Source of the DNA: Hymenobacter sp. IS2118
Lineage (GTDB): Bacteria > Bacteroidota > Bacteroidia > Cytophagales > Hymenobacteraceae
DNA: 38,781 bases
Reading direction: 5' to 3'
Assembly: GCF_000715495.1 (NCBI RefSeq)
Contig: NZ_JNLX01000068.1
Coordinates: 1 to 38,781 of the forward strand
Positions 24,801 to 32,152 of this stretch are shown one piece after another (position 1 is the first letter of the stretch; each line of letters begins with the position of its first letter). The position numbers and the translations under genes are program-made. The notes beneath the pieces were generated by a model. That model saw nothing but the letters and a program-made list of their open reading frames with translations, did no database searches and had not been told where the DNA came from.

Positions 24801-24982
24801 ACGGCCGCAGCGGGCCGCGCCGGGGCTTTGCTGCGGGCCGCGCGGGCTTTGGCGGGAATAAAACGAGGCTTTTGGACAGCGGCTTTGGCGGGCGCGGCGG
24901 GCGTAGCGCGGCGCTGAGCGGGTACCAGCAGGGGCGCCGTGAGGAGCACGGCCAGCAGCGGGAGGAACTTGAGGAACGACAA
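21824..24982 (-). CDS. GH3 beta-N-acetylglucosaminidase (NagZ-like) fused to a beta-lactamase-type serine hydrolase domain
   Basis: The 1052-residue product starts with a signal peptide (MSFLKFLPLLAVLLTAPLLVPAQ). The GH3 domain (about 75-420) has the NagZ loop KHFPGHGDVDADSH (251-264), which carries the catalytic Asp-His pair, and the nucleophile region FTDAMNMKGV. A GH3 C-terminal domain follows (about 430-640). A class C beta-lactamase/PBP4-like domain starts near 650 with SxxK at Ser725-Lys728 (SLTK), YSD in place of the usual YxN, and HSGFTGTY. Such fusions are known in Bacteroidota. The first half would release GlcNAc from cell-wall glycans; the second may cleave peptides. The start codon is TTG with no in-frame ATG nearby. 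A TACTTTCG box lies about 20 bases upstream. Confidence 0.93.
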   Translation of the reverse strand: MSFLKFLPLLAVLLTAPLLVPAQRRATPAAPAKAAVQKPRFIPAKARAARSKAPARPAAAVLPPGSPSFIQYLHSPWVDSLMRVLTPNQRAAQLFMVAAYSNRSRADEDTISALIKQYGIGGLIFFQGGPGRQARLLNRYQSQSRVPLLVAMDGEWGVGMRLDSVVKFPYQMSLGGDVDTTLLYDMGREVAGQFRRLGMHVNFAPVVDVNNNAANPVIGFRSWGENPAAVARDSRQYMRGMQDAGILAVAKHFPGHGDVDADSHLALPTVRVDRRRLDTLELPPFRRLIAGGLGGMMVAHLNVPALDTVPGPSTLSRPIVTDFLRREMGFQGLIFTDAMNMKGVTSMFPPGEADVRALLAGNDILEFSKNVPLAINMVRAAVDSGRISQREIDEHCRRVLAMKQWAGLNHYQPISTKNLYEDLNAPHAQYLSHRLTELSITLLRNEKNFLPLQRLDTLRIATLVLGGNPRDTTDFQQAVADYAPAAHFHAPAAASLDELMKLRAALKPYNLILVSLQNLGRLPATNFGITPEENMLLRELLSQTQQVVLSVFGSAYAVAKVRDLDRAAGVVLAYQESPNAQRLAVQAIFGGIGTTGKLPVTVSDSYPRGFGLRTTGGQRLAFAYPESVGLDGRLEARVDSLLGRALAAQAFPGAQVVIARRGTVVLRKSYGNHTYAGYGTAAEASEGTAKKRRPRNQPAATPMATVAPATVPRPVHDDDLYDLASLTKTLAAAPALLKLQEQGRFSPDSTLDQYFPFLRGTDKAGLRLREVLAHQAGLPAGISFWKELIGKNGQPRRRYFHADSSARYPLPVAAGLWGRKDLPARLYQEIGASPLNEKPGYVYSDLSFMLYPALVQARTGQSLEAFLQQQVYRPLGASTLGFRPTNRFPLARIVPTEVDSAFRRQLLHGTVHDESAALLGGLSGNAGLFGSATDVAKLAQTYAWGGRYGGQQIFDQALLADWTRCQFCPDNRRALAFDRPATEPGRNAPPGASPDSFGHSGFTGTYFWVDPKAELVVVLLTNRVHPSRSNNKLSELGVRSALLQLALEAVRK

Positions 24983-25001
24983 AGGGAGGCGGTTTTTAGT
25001 A

Positions 25002-25009
25002 CGAAAGTA
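25002..25009 (-). promoter_or_regulatory. Candidate -7 box (TACTTTCG) for the NagZ fusion gene
   Basis: On the minus strand TACTTTCG differs from TAnnTTTG at one position and lies 19 bases before the TTG start at 24982. It is in the 168-base divergent gap shared with the DUF885 gene. Confidence 0.35.
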
Positions 25010-25150
25010 GCGTTTCCGGCGGGTCAGACTCTTTATGCTCTGCCTCGCCGGTCTCCCTATACACTGGCCCGGTCCGCTTTGCGCAGCTTACTGCGGATTT
25101 TCGCGTTCTTTGAGCCCACGGTTTTCCTTATCGCTGCTTCAATCCATTTC

Positions 25151-26965
25151 ATGAAAAAACTTGCCCTTGCCGGCCTCGTGGCCGTGGCGCTTACCGCCGC
25201 CTGCAATCAAACCAAAACCCCTGAAACGGCAACCGCCGGCCCCAACACAGCCGGCGCCGACGCTACGACGGACCTCGACGGCCTCTTCGGCAGCTACTGG
25301 GAAACGCAGTCGCGCCTCGACCCGCTTTCGGCCACGGGGCAGGGCGACAACCGCTACAACAACCTGCTGCCCAACGAACAGACCCGCGCCTTTCGCGATA
25401 CGCTGCGCACGTTTTACGGCGACTACCTGACCCGGCTGGGCAAGTTCGACCGCGAAAAGCTGAGCGACAACGACAAAATCAGCTACGATATTTTCAAGTA
25501 CGAGATGGAGCAGCGCCTGGCCGGCCTCAAGCTCAATACCTGGATGATTCCGACCCAGCAGTTCTGGGGCCTGCCCATCACAATGGGCCAGTACGGCGCG
25601 GGCGAGGGCGTGCAGCCCTTCAAAACCGTGCAGGACTACGACAACTGGCTGGGCCGCGTGCGCGGCTTCACAGCCTGGACCGATTCGGCCATTGCCAACT
25701 TCCGGCAAGGCATGCGCACCGGCGTGGTACTGCCCCGCACCCTGGTGCTGAAAATGCTGCCCCAGATGCGCGGCAAGGACATTGTGGTGAGCGACCCCGC
25801 CCAAAGCCTGTTCTACGGCCCCATCACCCGTTTTCCCAAAGACTTTTCGGCCGCCGATAAGGCGCGCCTGACTGACGCCTACAAAACGGCCATCACCGCC
25901 GAGCTGGTGCCGGCTTACCGGAAATTGGGCGATTTCCTGGAGAAGGAATACCTGCCCAAAGCCCGCACCACCAGCGGCATTACGGGCGTGCCCGGCGGCG
26001 CCGAAATCTACAAGTACTACGTGGGCTACTGGACCACCACCACCAAAACGCCCGCCGAAATCTACCAGACCGGCCTGGCCGAAGTGGCCCGGATTCGGGG
26101 CGAGATGGAGCGCGTGAAAACCGAAACCGGCTTCAAAGGCGACCTGAAAGCGTTTTTCACTTACCTGAAAACCGACAAGAAGTTCATGCCTTATAAGTCG
26201 GCTGAGGAAGTGCTCGATGCCTTCCGTAAGATTCAGACGACCATCGCCCCGAACCTGAAAAAGATGTTCGGGCGCACGCCCAAAACGTCGTTTGAGATTC
26301 GGCAGACGGAGGCCTTCCGCGCCGCCTCGGCCTCGGCCGAGTACAACCAGGGCTCGCCGGACGGCTCGCGGCCCGGCATTTTCTACATTCCGATTGTGGA
26401 TGCCACCCAGTTCAACACCACCTCGGGCATGGAGTCGCTGTTTTTGCACGAAGCTATTCCGGGCCACCACTACCAGATTTCGTTGCAGCAGGAAAACAAC
26501 GACCTGCCCAAGTTCCGGCGCTTTGCCTGGTACGGCGCCATGGGCGAGGGCTGGGCGCTCTACTCCGAAAGCTTGGGCAAGGAGCTGGGCCTCTACACCG
26601 ACCCCTACCAGTACATGGGCGCGCTGGGCGATGAGATGCACCGCGCCGTGCGCCTCGTGGTGGACACCGGCCTGCACTCCCGCGGCATGACCCGCGAAGA
26701 AGCCATCAAGTACATGATGGACAACGAGGCAATTTCGGAAGACGGCGCCGTAGCCGAGATTGAGCGCTACATGGCCATTCCCGGCCAGGCCCTGAGCTAC
26801 AAAACCGGTGCCCTGAAAATCCAGGAGCTGCGCGCCAAGTACGAGAAGCAGCTGGGCAGCAAGTTCTCGCTGCCCAACTTCCACGACGAGCTGCTGAAAG
26901 ACGGCGTGATGCCCCTGGCCGTGCTCGAAAAGAAGATGGACGCCTGGGCCGCCAGGCAGAAATAA
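25151..26965 (+). CDS. DUF885 family lipoprotein, probable metallopeptidase
   Basis: The 604-residue product begins MKKLALAGLVAVALTAAC, a lipoprotein signal with Cys18. The family hallmark FLHEAIPGHHYQ (His433, Glu434, His439) looks like a zinc-binding HExxxGH site, and a GEGWALYSESLGKELG block about 40 residues on supplies a further Glu. DUF885 proteins are predicted to be metallopeptidases; some relatives cleave dipeptides or D-amino-acid links, but the substrate here is unknown. The length is usual for the family. The ATG at 25151 is fixed by the lipobox; the frame runs far upstream but that part is the opposite-strand NagZ gene. It is the first gene of a plus-strand group that continues with a serine hydrolase, a peptide transporter and an M28 peptidase. 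Confidence 0.9.
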   Translation: MKKLALAGLVAVALTAACNQTKTPETATAGPNTAGADATTDLDGLFGSYWETQSRLDPLSATGQGDNRYNNLLPNEQTRAFRDTLRTFYGDYLTRLGKFDREKLSDNDKISYDIFKYEMEQRLAGLKLNTWMIPTQQFWGLPITMGQYGAGEGVQPFKTVQDYDNWLGRVRGFTAWTDSAIANFRQGMRTGVVLPRTLVLKMLPQMRGKDIVVSDPAQSLFYGPITRFPKDFSAADKARLTDAYKTAITAELVPAYRKLGDFLEKEYLPKARTTSGITGVPGGAEIYKYYVGYWTTTTKTPAEIYQTGLAEVARIRGEMERVKTETGFKGDLKAFFTYLKTDKKFMPYKSAEEVLDAFRKIQTTIAPNLKKMFGRTPKTSFEIRQTEAFRAASASAEYNQGSPDGSRPGIFYIPIVDATQFNTTSGMESLFLHEAIPGHHYQISLQQENNDLPKFRRFAWYGAMGEGWALYSESLGKELGLYTDPYQYMGALGDEMHRAVRLVVDTGLHSRGMTREEAIKYMMDNEAISEDGAVAEIERYMAIPGQALSYKTGALKIQELRAKYEKQLGSKFSLPNFHDELLKDGVMPLAVLEKKMDAWAARQK

Positions 26966-27115
26966 GGGGAGTGGGATTTTTTTGTTCGGCCTGCCTAAAA
27001 AGCAGTTCCTCATAGTTAAAAAATGAAATTATGGTGGACAATTGGCAACTCAACCATTCTTTGATTTCTTAACTGTAGGCCTGTTTCTGAATAAGCAGAA
27101 ATCGAAAAAAGACAG

Positions 27116-27210
27116 GTCATGCTGAGCGCAGTCGAAGCATCTCTACCGCGCAAGTAATTCAAACGAACCAACGAAGCGGTAGAGATGCTTCGACTGCGCT
27201 CAGTATGACC
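27116..27210. repeat. GTCATGCTGAGC inverted repeat, copy C
   Basis: The left arm starts at 27116 and the right arm ends at 27210; both carry GGTCATGCTGAGCGCAGTCG or its complement, with one substitution in the right arm. The loop is about 26 nt and differs from copies A and B. It lies in the 284-base gap between DUF885 and the serine hydrolase, which holds nothing else. An in-frame ATG at 27205 lies inside the right arm but is unlikely to be the true start of the hydrolase. Confidence 0.8.
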
Positions 27211-27249
27211 GAAGACTCTATGCCTTTTCGTAATTCAAAAATAACTCTC

Positions 27250-28845
27250 ATGATTAAAACAGGTATCCTCGGCTTGCTTGTTGCCCTCGGCTTGACGCTA
27301 GCAAGTCCGGCTTCGGCCCAACTGGCTGCCCCGCCCACCGCGCCGCTGGATATTGCCGCCGTGGACGCGGTGGTGGCCCGCACCCTAAAAGCGTTTGACG
27401 TGCCGGGCATGGCCGTGGCCGTGGTGAAAGACGGCCAGGTGGTGCTGTCCAAGGGCTACGGCGTGAGTTCCCTGGCCACCAAGGCTCCGGTCGATGAGAA
27501 CACGCTGTTTGGCATTGCTTCCAACACCAAAGCCTTTACGGCCGCGGCCCTGGGCCTGCTGGTGGAGGATGGCAAGATGCGCTGGGACGACAAGGTGACC
27601 GATTACATCCCCGAATTTCGGATGTACGACCCCTACGTCACGGCCGAATTCACGGTGCGCGACCTGCTCACGCACCGCAGCGGCCTGGGCCTGGGCGCCG
27701 GCGACCTGATGTTCTTCCCGGATTCGGCCGACTTCACCATCAAGGATGTCATTCACAACCTGCGCTATTTCAAGCCGGTGTCGTCTTTTCGGAGCAAGTA
27801 CGATTATGACAATAACCTCTACATTGTGGCCGGGGAGGTGGTGGCGCGGGCCGCCGGCCAGCCCTGGGCCGACTTCGTGGAAGCCCGCCTGCTGAAGCCG
27901 CTGGGCATGAGCCGCACCGCCACCGGCTACTCCCGCCTTCCCGACCCTACCAACGTCATCGACGGCCACGGCTCCGTGGATGGCAAAGTGCAGGTTATCC
28001 GGCGCGATTTGGGCACCGTAGGTGGCCCGGCTGGCGGCATGTACAGCAGCGTGGCCGACCTGAGTAAATGGGCCCTGATGCTGGTGGGCGGGCCAGGTGC
28101 GCCGGCCTCCCTGCTCAAGCCCCGCACCCAGCAGGAACTGTGGTCGCCCCAAACCATTTTGCCCGTCGGCCCGGTGCCGGCTGCGTACTTGCCCTACAGC
28201 TACAACACCCACTTTGCGGCCTACGGCCTGGGCTGGCGGCTGCGCGACGTGCGCGGCTATAAGGAGGTATCGCACACGGGGGGCCAAATCGGTATGGTCA
28301 CCAAAGTAACGCTGCTGCCCGAGCTGCACCTGGGCATCATCGTGCTCACCAACCAGGAAAGCGGCGCGGCCTTCACGGCCGTTTCCGACGCCATCGAGGA
28401 CCACTACCTGGGCCTGACGGGGCTCGACCGGGTGCAGCTCCTGGCCGACCGGGCCGCGGCCGGCCAGTCGGGCAACGACAAAGCCACCGACGCCGTGTGG
28501 AAGCAGGTGGCCGCGGCCACCAAAAAAGCCCCGAAACGGCCGGATTACAAGGCTTACGTGGGCCGCTACCACGACGCCTGGCTCGGCGACGTGAACCTCT
28601 ACATGCAGGGTAACCAGCTGTGGCTGAAATCGGTGCGGAGCCCGCGCCTGGTGGGCCAGGTGCTGCCCTACCGCGGCAGCACCTTCGTGGTGCGGTGGAA
28701 GGACCGCAGCCTAAACGCCGACGCTTTTGCCGCTTTCACCCTCAATGAGATGGGCGAGGCCAGCAGCCTGAAAATGAAGCCCGTTTCGCCCGCCACCGAC
28801 TTCAGCTACGACTTTCAGGACCTCGACCTGCAGCGGGTGAAGTAA
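27250..28845 (+). CDS. Secreted beta-lactamase-family serine hydrolase with DUF3471-like C-terminus
   Basis: From ATG 27250 the 531-residue product has a signal peptide (MIKTGILGLLVALGLTLASPASAQ). The class C/PBP fold is shown by SNTK (Ser91, Lys94), a YDNN block for the YxN motif, and HTGG for the KTG-like motif. DLLTHRSGL and GGPAGGMYSSVADLSKW are typical too. The last 110 residues (YVGRYHDAWLGDVNLYMQ...) resemble a DUF3471-type beta domain. Members are often D-amino-acid peptidases or esterases rather than true antibiotic hydrolases. In-frame ATGs at 27205 and 27220 would extend into repeat copy C and spoil the signal peptide. It sits between DUF885 and the peptide transporter. Confidence 0.9.
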   Translation: MIKTGILGLLVALGLTLASPASAQLAAPPTAPLDIAAVDAVVARTLKAFDVPGMAVAVVKDGQVVLSKGYGVSSLATKAPVDENTLFGIASNTKAFTAAALGLLVEDGKMRWDDKVTDYIPEFRMYDPYVTAEFTVRDLLTHRSGLGLGAGDLMFFPDSADFTIKDVIHNLRYFKPVSSFRSKYDYDNNLYIVAGEVVARAAGQPWADFVEARLLKPLGMSRTATGYSRLPDPTNVIDGHGSVDGKVQVIRRDLGTVGGPAGGMYSSVADLSKWALMLVGGPGAPASLLKPRTQQELWSPQTILPVGPVPAAYLPYSYNTHFAAYGLGWRLRDVRGYKEVSHTGGQIGMVTKVTLLPELHLGIIVLTNQESGAAFTAVSDAIEDHYLGLTGLDRVQLLADRAAAGQSGNDKATDAVWKQVAAATKKAPKRPDYKAYVGRYHDAWLGDVNLYMQGNQLWLKSVRSPRLVGQVLPYRGSTFVVRWKDRSLNADAFAAFTLNEMGEASSLKMKPVSPATDFSYDFQDLDLQRVK

Positions 28846-28886
28846 CCTGAATGGCCTGAGAAAAATGGACCGTGCGGCGTTTGAGT

Positions 28887-28894
28887 TAGTTTTG
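28887..28894 (+). promoter_or_regulatory. -7 box (TAGTTTTG) for the peptide transporter
   Basis: TAGTTTTG matches TAnnTTTG and lies 23 bases before the TTG start at 28918. It supports that unusual start and separate transcription from the hydrolase, which ends 41 bases before the box. Confidence 0.5.
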
Positions 28895-28917
28895 GTGCTT
28901 ACCTAATGAACTGACGC

Positions 28918-30282
28918 TTGGCCACGCCCAACGCCCTCCCTCCTGCTCCTGCCTTTCCCAAAGCGGTGCCCTTCATCATCGGCAACGAGGTGGCCGAGCG
29001 GTTCAGCTACTACGGCATGCGGGCCATTCTGCCCACGTTTCTGGTGGCGCAGTTTTTCAACCCCGGCCACGATGCCGCGCTAACCGCCGTAGCCGAGGCC
29101 AGGGCTAACGACTTCGTGCATTCCTTCGCGGCGCTGGGCTATGCCCTGCCCATTGTGGGCGCGCTGCTGGCCGACTGGGTGGTGGGCAAGTACCGCGTCA
29201 TCCTGTACCTGTCGCTGCTCTACTGCGTGGGCCACGCCCTGCTGGCCGCCTTTGCCGAGGACCTGAACGGCTTCCGACTGGGGCTGCTGGTGGTGGCCGT
29301 GGGCATGGGCGGCATCAAATCGAGCGTCACGGCCAACCTCGGCGACCAGTTCGACCGCCACAATGCCCACCTGCTGCCCAAGGCCTATGGCTGGTTTCAG
29401 CTAGCCATTGACGTGGGCGCGGCGCTGTCCACGGCTTTTATTCCGGAGTTGTATGCCCGCTACGGGGCGGCGGTGGCCTTTGGCGTGCCGGGCCTGCTGA
29501 TGGGCGCGGCCACGCTCACCTTCTGGCGGGGCCGCCGGCACTACGTGCGGGTGCCGCCCACGGGCCTGGCCCAGGGTCTGCGCCACACCTTCGGACCGGG
29601 CGAAGGCCGGGCCGCGCTGCGGCGGGTGGGCGTGGTGTTCGTCTTCATTCCGGTGGTGTGGGCGCTCTACGACCAGAGTGTGAGCGAATGGGTACTACAG
29701 GCTGCCCACCTCAACCGCGAGCTGTGGCCGGGCTTCACGCCGCTACCCGAGCAGATTCAGATTCTGGGCATTGTGTTCGGCATCGGGCTCAACCCGCTGC
29801 TGACCTACCGCGTGTACCCGGCCCTGGAACGGGCGGGAATCCGGACGACGCCGCTGCGGCGCATTGGCACGGGCATGGTCATCGTGGCGCTGGCGCTGGC
29901 CATCGTGGCCGGCATTCAGCACAACCTGGATGTGGGCGGGCAGCCCTCCATCTGGTGGCAGGTGCTGGCTTACTTTGTGGTGGCCGGCGGCACCCTCATG
30001 GTGGCCGTTACGGGGCTGGAGTACGCCTACACGCATTCGCCACCGGCAATTAAAAGCCTGACCACGGCTTTGTGGCTGCTTACCATCGCGGGGGGCAATT
30101 TCTTCCTGGGCATCATGAACGCCAGCATTGCCAACGGCGGTTTTTTTGCCCGCTTCCAGGGCGCGAATTACTATTGGTTTTTCGTGGTGCTGATGGCGGT
30201 AAACGTTGCCCTGTTTGCCCTCGTGACCTCGCGTCTCCGGGAGAAAACGTATGTTGGCATAGGCGAATTGCCAGCCGCCTGA
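28918..30282 (+). CDS. POT/PTR2 family proton-dependent oligopeptide transporter
   Basis: The 454-residue product has about 12 to 14 hydrophobic segments and imports di- or tripeptides with protons across the inner membrane. The first family motif, NEVAERFSYYGMRAIL, is at residues 23-38, then GALLADWVVGKYRVILYLSLLY, and GIKSSVTANLGDQF with YGWFQLAIDVGA (the PTR2 signature region). The start codon is TTG: an in-frame stop lies six bases upstream, and the next ATG would cut into the first motif. An ATG at 28905 is out of frame and meets a stop after two codons. The -7 box at 28887 fits this start. It is followed by an M28 peptidase, supporting a role in peptide use. Confidence 0.92.
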   Translation: MATPNALPPAPAFPKAVPFIIGNEVAERFSYYGMRAILPTFLVAQFFNPGHDAALTAVAEARANDFVHSFAALGYALPIVGALLADWVVGKYRVILYLSLLYCVGHALLAAFAEDLNGFRLGLLVVAVGMGGIKSSVTANLGDQFDRHNAHLLPKAYGWFQLAIDVGAALSTAFIPELYARYGAAVAFGVPGLLMGAATLTFWRGRRHYVRVPPTGLAQGLRHTFGPGEGRAALRRVGVVFVFIPVVWALYDQSVSEWVLQAAHLNRELWPGFTPLPEQIQILGIVFGIGLNPLLTYRVYPALERAGIRTTPLRRIGTGMVIVALALAIVAGIQHNLDVGGQPSIWWQVLAYFVVAGGTLMVAVTGLEYAYTHSPPAIKSLTTALWLLTIAGGNFFLGIMNASIANGGFFARFQGANYYWFFVVLMAVNVALFALVTSRLREKTYVGIGELPAA

Positions 30283-30388
30283 GGGCTGCTTTATAGGTGC
30301 TTGCATCGCCTGGCTTCCCAAAACGCGCAGGCAGAAACTGGTTTTCTTATTCCTTTGGATTTAATCTTACTTACTCACGCCCCCTTTT

Positions 30389-31903
30389 ATGAATTCCATT
30401 AAAAGACTCGCCGCCAGCTGCCTGCTGGCAGGTTTGGGACTAGCTGCTCCACTGGCCGCTGCTGCCCAAAAGAAACCAGCGGCGGTACGCAAGCCCACCA
30501 CTGCGACCAATAATGCCCTGTCAGCCATAAAAGAGGCCGACATCAAGCGCGACCTGTATGCCCTGGGCGGCGACCACTACCGGGGCCGCGAAGGCGGCAC
30601 GCTCGACGAGCTGAAGGCCTCGGTGTGGCTGGCCGAGCAGATTCGGACCATTGGCCTGCAGCCCGCCGGCGACGACGGCACCTATTTTCAGTGGTTCCAC
30701 CTGCAGCGCACGCGCCTCACCAAAGCCAGCACGCTACGCATCGGTTCGCGCGAGCTCAAGCCCAATGAGGATGCCATGATTATTGCCCCGACCAATGCCA
30801 GCGTGGCGGCGCCGCTGGTGTTTGTGGGCACCGGCAGCCCGGCCGAAATTGGGAAAGTTGATGTGAAAGGCAAGGCCGTAGCGGTCCAACTGTCGGGCGC
30901 GCCCACGGATGGCATCAGCTACCGGCGCTACTTGTTTGGCAAGTTCAGCAGCCAGTCGGCCGAGCTGTTTAAAGCGGGCGCGGTGGCGGTGGTGTTCATC
31001 TCGGACGCCCCGGCACAGGCCATCTACGACCATTGGAGCCACATTTACGAGCGGGGCCGCTTTGGCTTGCCCAACGATGCCAGCCTGAAAGTAGTGGAGC
31101 AACCGCCCGTGATATGGCTGCCCGCCACGGCCCTGAGCTGGGCGCAGCAGCCCGGCCAGCAGCTCACCGCCGATTTGAAGGTGGAAAGTTTCCTGTACCC
31201 GTCGGTGAACATCGTGGCCAGAATGCCCGGCACCGACGCCCAGCTCAAAAAGGAGAACGTACTTTTCAGCACCCATCAGGACCACGACGGCGTGCGGGCG
31301 GCCGTGGCCGGCGACTCCATCTACAACGGCGCCGACGACAACGCCACCGGCTGCGTGGCGCTGCTGGCCATCATGCGCGCTTTCAAGCAGCAGCCGGCCC
31401 GACGCTCGGCCCTGTTTGTGTACCACGGGGCCGAGGAGCGCGGCCTGCTGGGCTCGCGCTACTATTCGGCCCACCCCACGGTGCCACTGGCGTCCATTGT
31501 GGCCGTGCTGAACGCCGAGATGATGGGCCGCAACGCCCCCGACAGCGCCGCCCTGCTGGGCTCCATCGCCCCGCACCGCAACTCCGCCGATTTGGTAAAC
31601 ATGGCGCTGGCCGCCAACCAGGCTGGCCCCCGCTTTAAGCTGGACACGGAGTGGGACAAAGCCACTCATCCCGAGGGCTGGTACTTCCGCTCCGACCACC
31701 TGCCCTACGCCCGTCTGGGCATTCCGGCCGTGATGTACACCTCCCTGCTGCACCCCGACTACCACACGCCCCGCGACGAGCCCGCCCGCATCGACTACGC
31801 CAAACTTGCGCGCATGACCAATTGGATATACCTTACCGGCTGGAATGTGGCCAACCGCACGGCCCGCCCCGCCCCCGAACCCGGCTTTAAGCTTGAACGC
31901 TAA
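30389..31903 (+). CDS. Secreted M28 family zinc aminopeptidase with PA domain
   Basis: The 504-residue product has a signal peptide ending in AAAAQ, then a PA-type insert (PLVFVGTGSPAEIGKVDVKGKAVAVQLSG, about 145-175). The peptidase domain carries the metal ligands in order: STHQDHDG (His, Asp), GADDNATG (Asp), HGAEERGLLGS (catalytic Glu and ligand Glu), FRSDHLPYARLGIPAVMYTS and HPDYHTPRDE (last His). M28 enzymes of this kind remove N-terminal residues from peptides in the periplasm or outside. The DHDG form of the first metal motif is typical of the Bacteroidota branch. The start ATG 30389 is clear. The 60-codon membrane-protein gene follows 8 bases later. The peptide transporter ends 107 bases before it. 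Confidence 0.93.
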   Translation: MNSIKRLAASCLLAGLGLAAPLAAAAQKKPAAVRKPTTATNNALSAIKEADIKRDLYALGGDHYRGREGGTLDELKASVWLAEQIRTIGLQPAGDDGTYFQWFHLQRTRLTKASTLRIGSRELKPNEDAMIIAPTNASVAAPLVFVGTGSPAEIGKVDVKGKAVAVQLSGAPTDGISYRRYLFGKFSSQSAELFKAGAVAVVFISDAPAQAIYDHWSHIYERGRFGLPNDASLKVVEQPPVIWLPATALSWAQQPGQQLTADLKVESFLYPSVNIVARMPGTDAQLKKENVLFSTHQDHDGVRAAVAGDSIYNGADDNATGCVALLAIMRAFKQQPARRSALFVYHGAEERGLLGSRYYSAHPTVPLASIVAVLNAEMMGRNAPDSAALLGSIAPHRNSADLVNMALAANQAGPRFKLDTEWDKATHPEGWYFRSDHLPYARLGIPAVMYTSLLHPDYHTPRDEPARIDYAKLARMTNWIYLTGWNVANRTARPAPEPGFKLER

Positions 31904-31911
31904 TCCTTTTG

Positions 31912-32094
31912 ATGAAAAACAAATCGTTTTTCGGCCTTGACCGTCATTTGCTGGCAGTAATTTTCTTTTGGCTGCTGGCCCTCACACTTCGCCCCCAAAC
32001 GGCTTCCAGCGAAGAATTTTCCAAGGTGCCGGCCGGACCGCAGACGCATCTGGCCCAAGGTGCCGCCCCGGCCCCCGAGACGCCCGGCCGCTGA
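31912..32094 (+). CDS. Tiny single-TM protein (60 aa)
   Basis: The ATG lies 8 bases after the M28 peptidase stop. The frame encodes a basic N-terminus (MKNKSFFGLDRH), one hydrophobic helix (LLAVIFFWLLALTL, residues 13-26) and a short Pro/Ala-rich tail. No family is recognised. The close spacing suggests translation with the peptidase. It could instead be a chance frame, but a clean start plus helix in GC-rich DNA favours coding. Confidence 0.45.
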   Translation: MKNKSFFGLDRHLLAVIFFWLLALTLRPQTASSEEFSKVPAGPQTHLAQGAAPAPETPGR

Positions 32095-32152
32095 ACATTT
32101 TGGAGCGCTTGCGGGTAATTGCCGCGCCACCTTCGCCAGCTCAACTTCCCCT

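Noticed and set aside
25139..27013. Long open frame (624 codons) on the minus strand opposite the DUF885 gene
   Set aside because: It is an artefact of GC-rich codon bias; the plus-strand protein has a lipobox and catalytic motifs, while this reading shows only Gly/Val/His-rich composition.
16228..27210. Repeated GTCATGCTGAGC hairpins as a CRISPR array
   Set aside because: Copies are kilobases apart, lie in inverted pairs and have no regular spacers.
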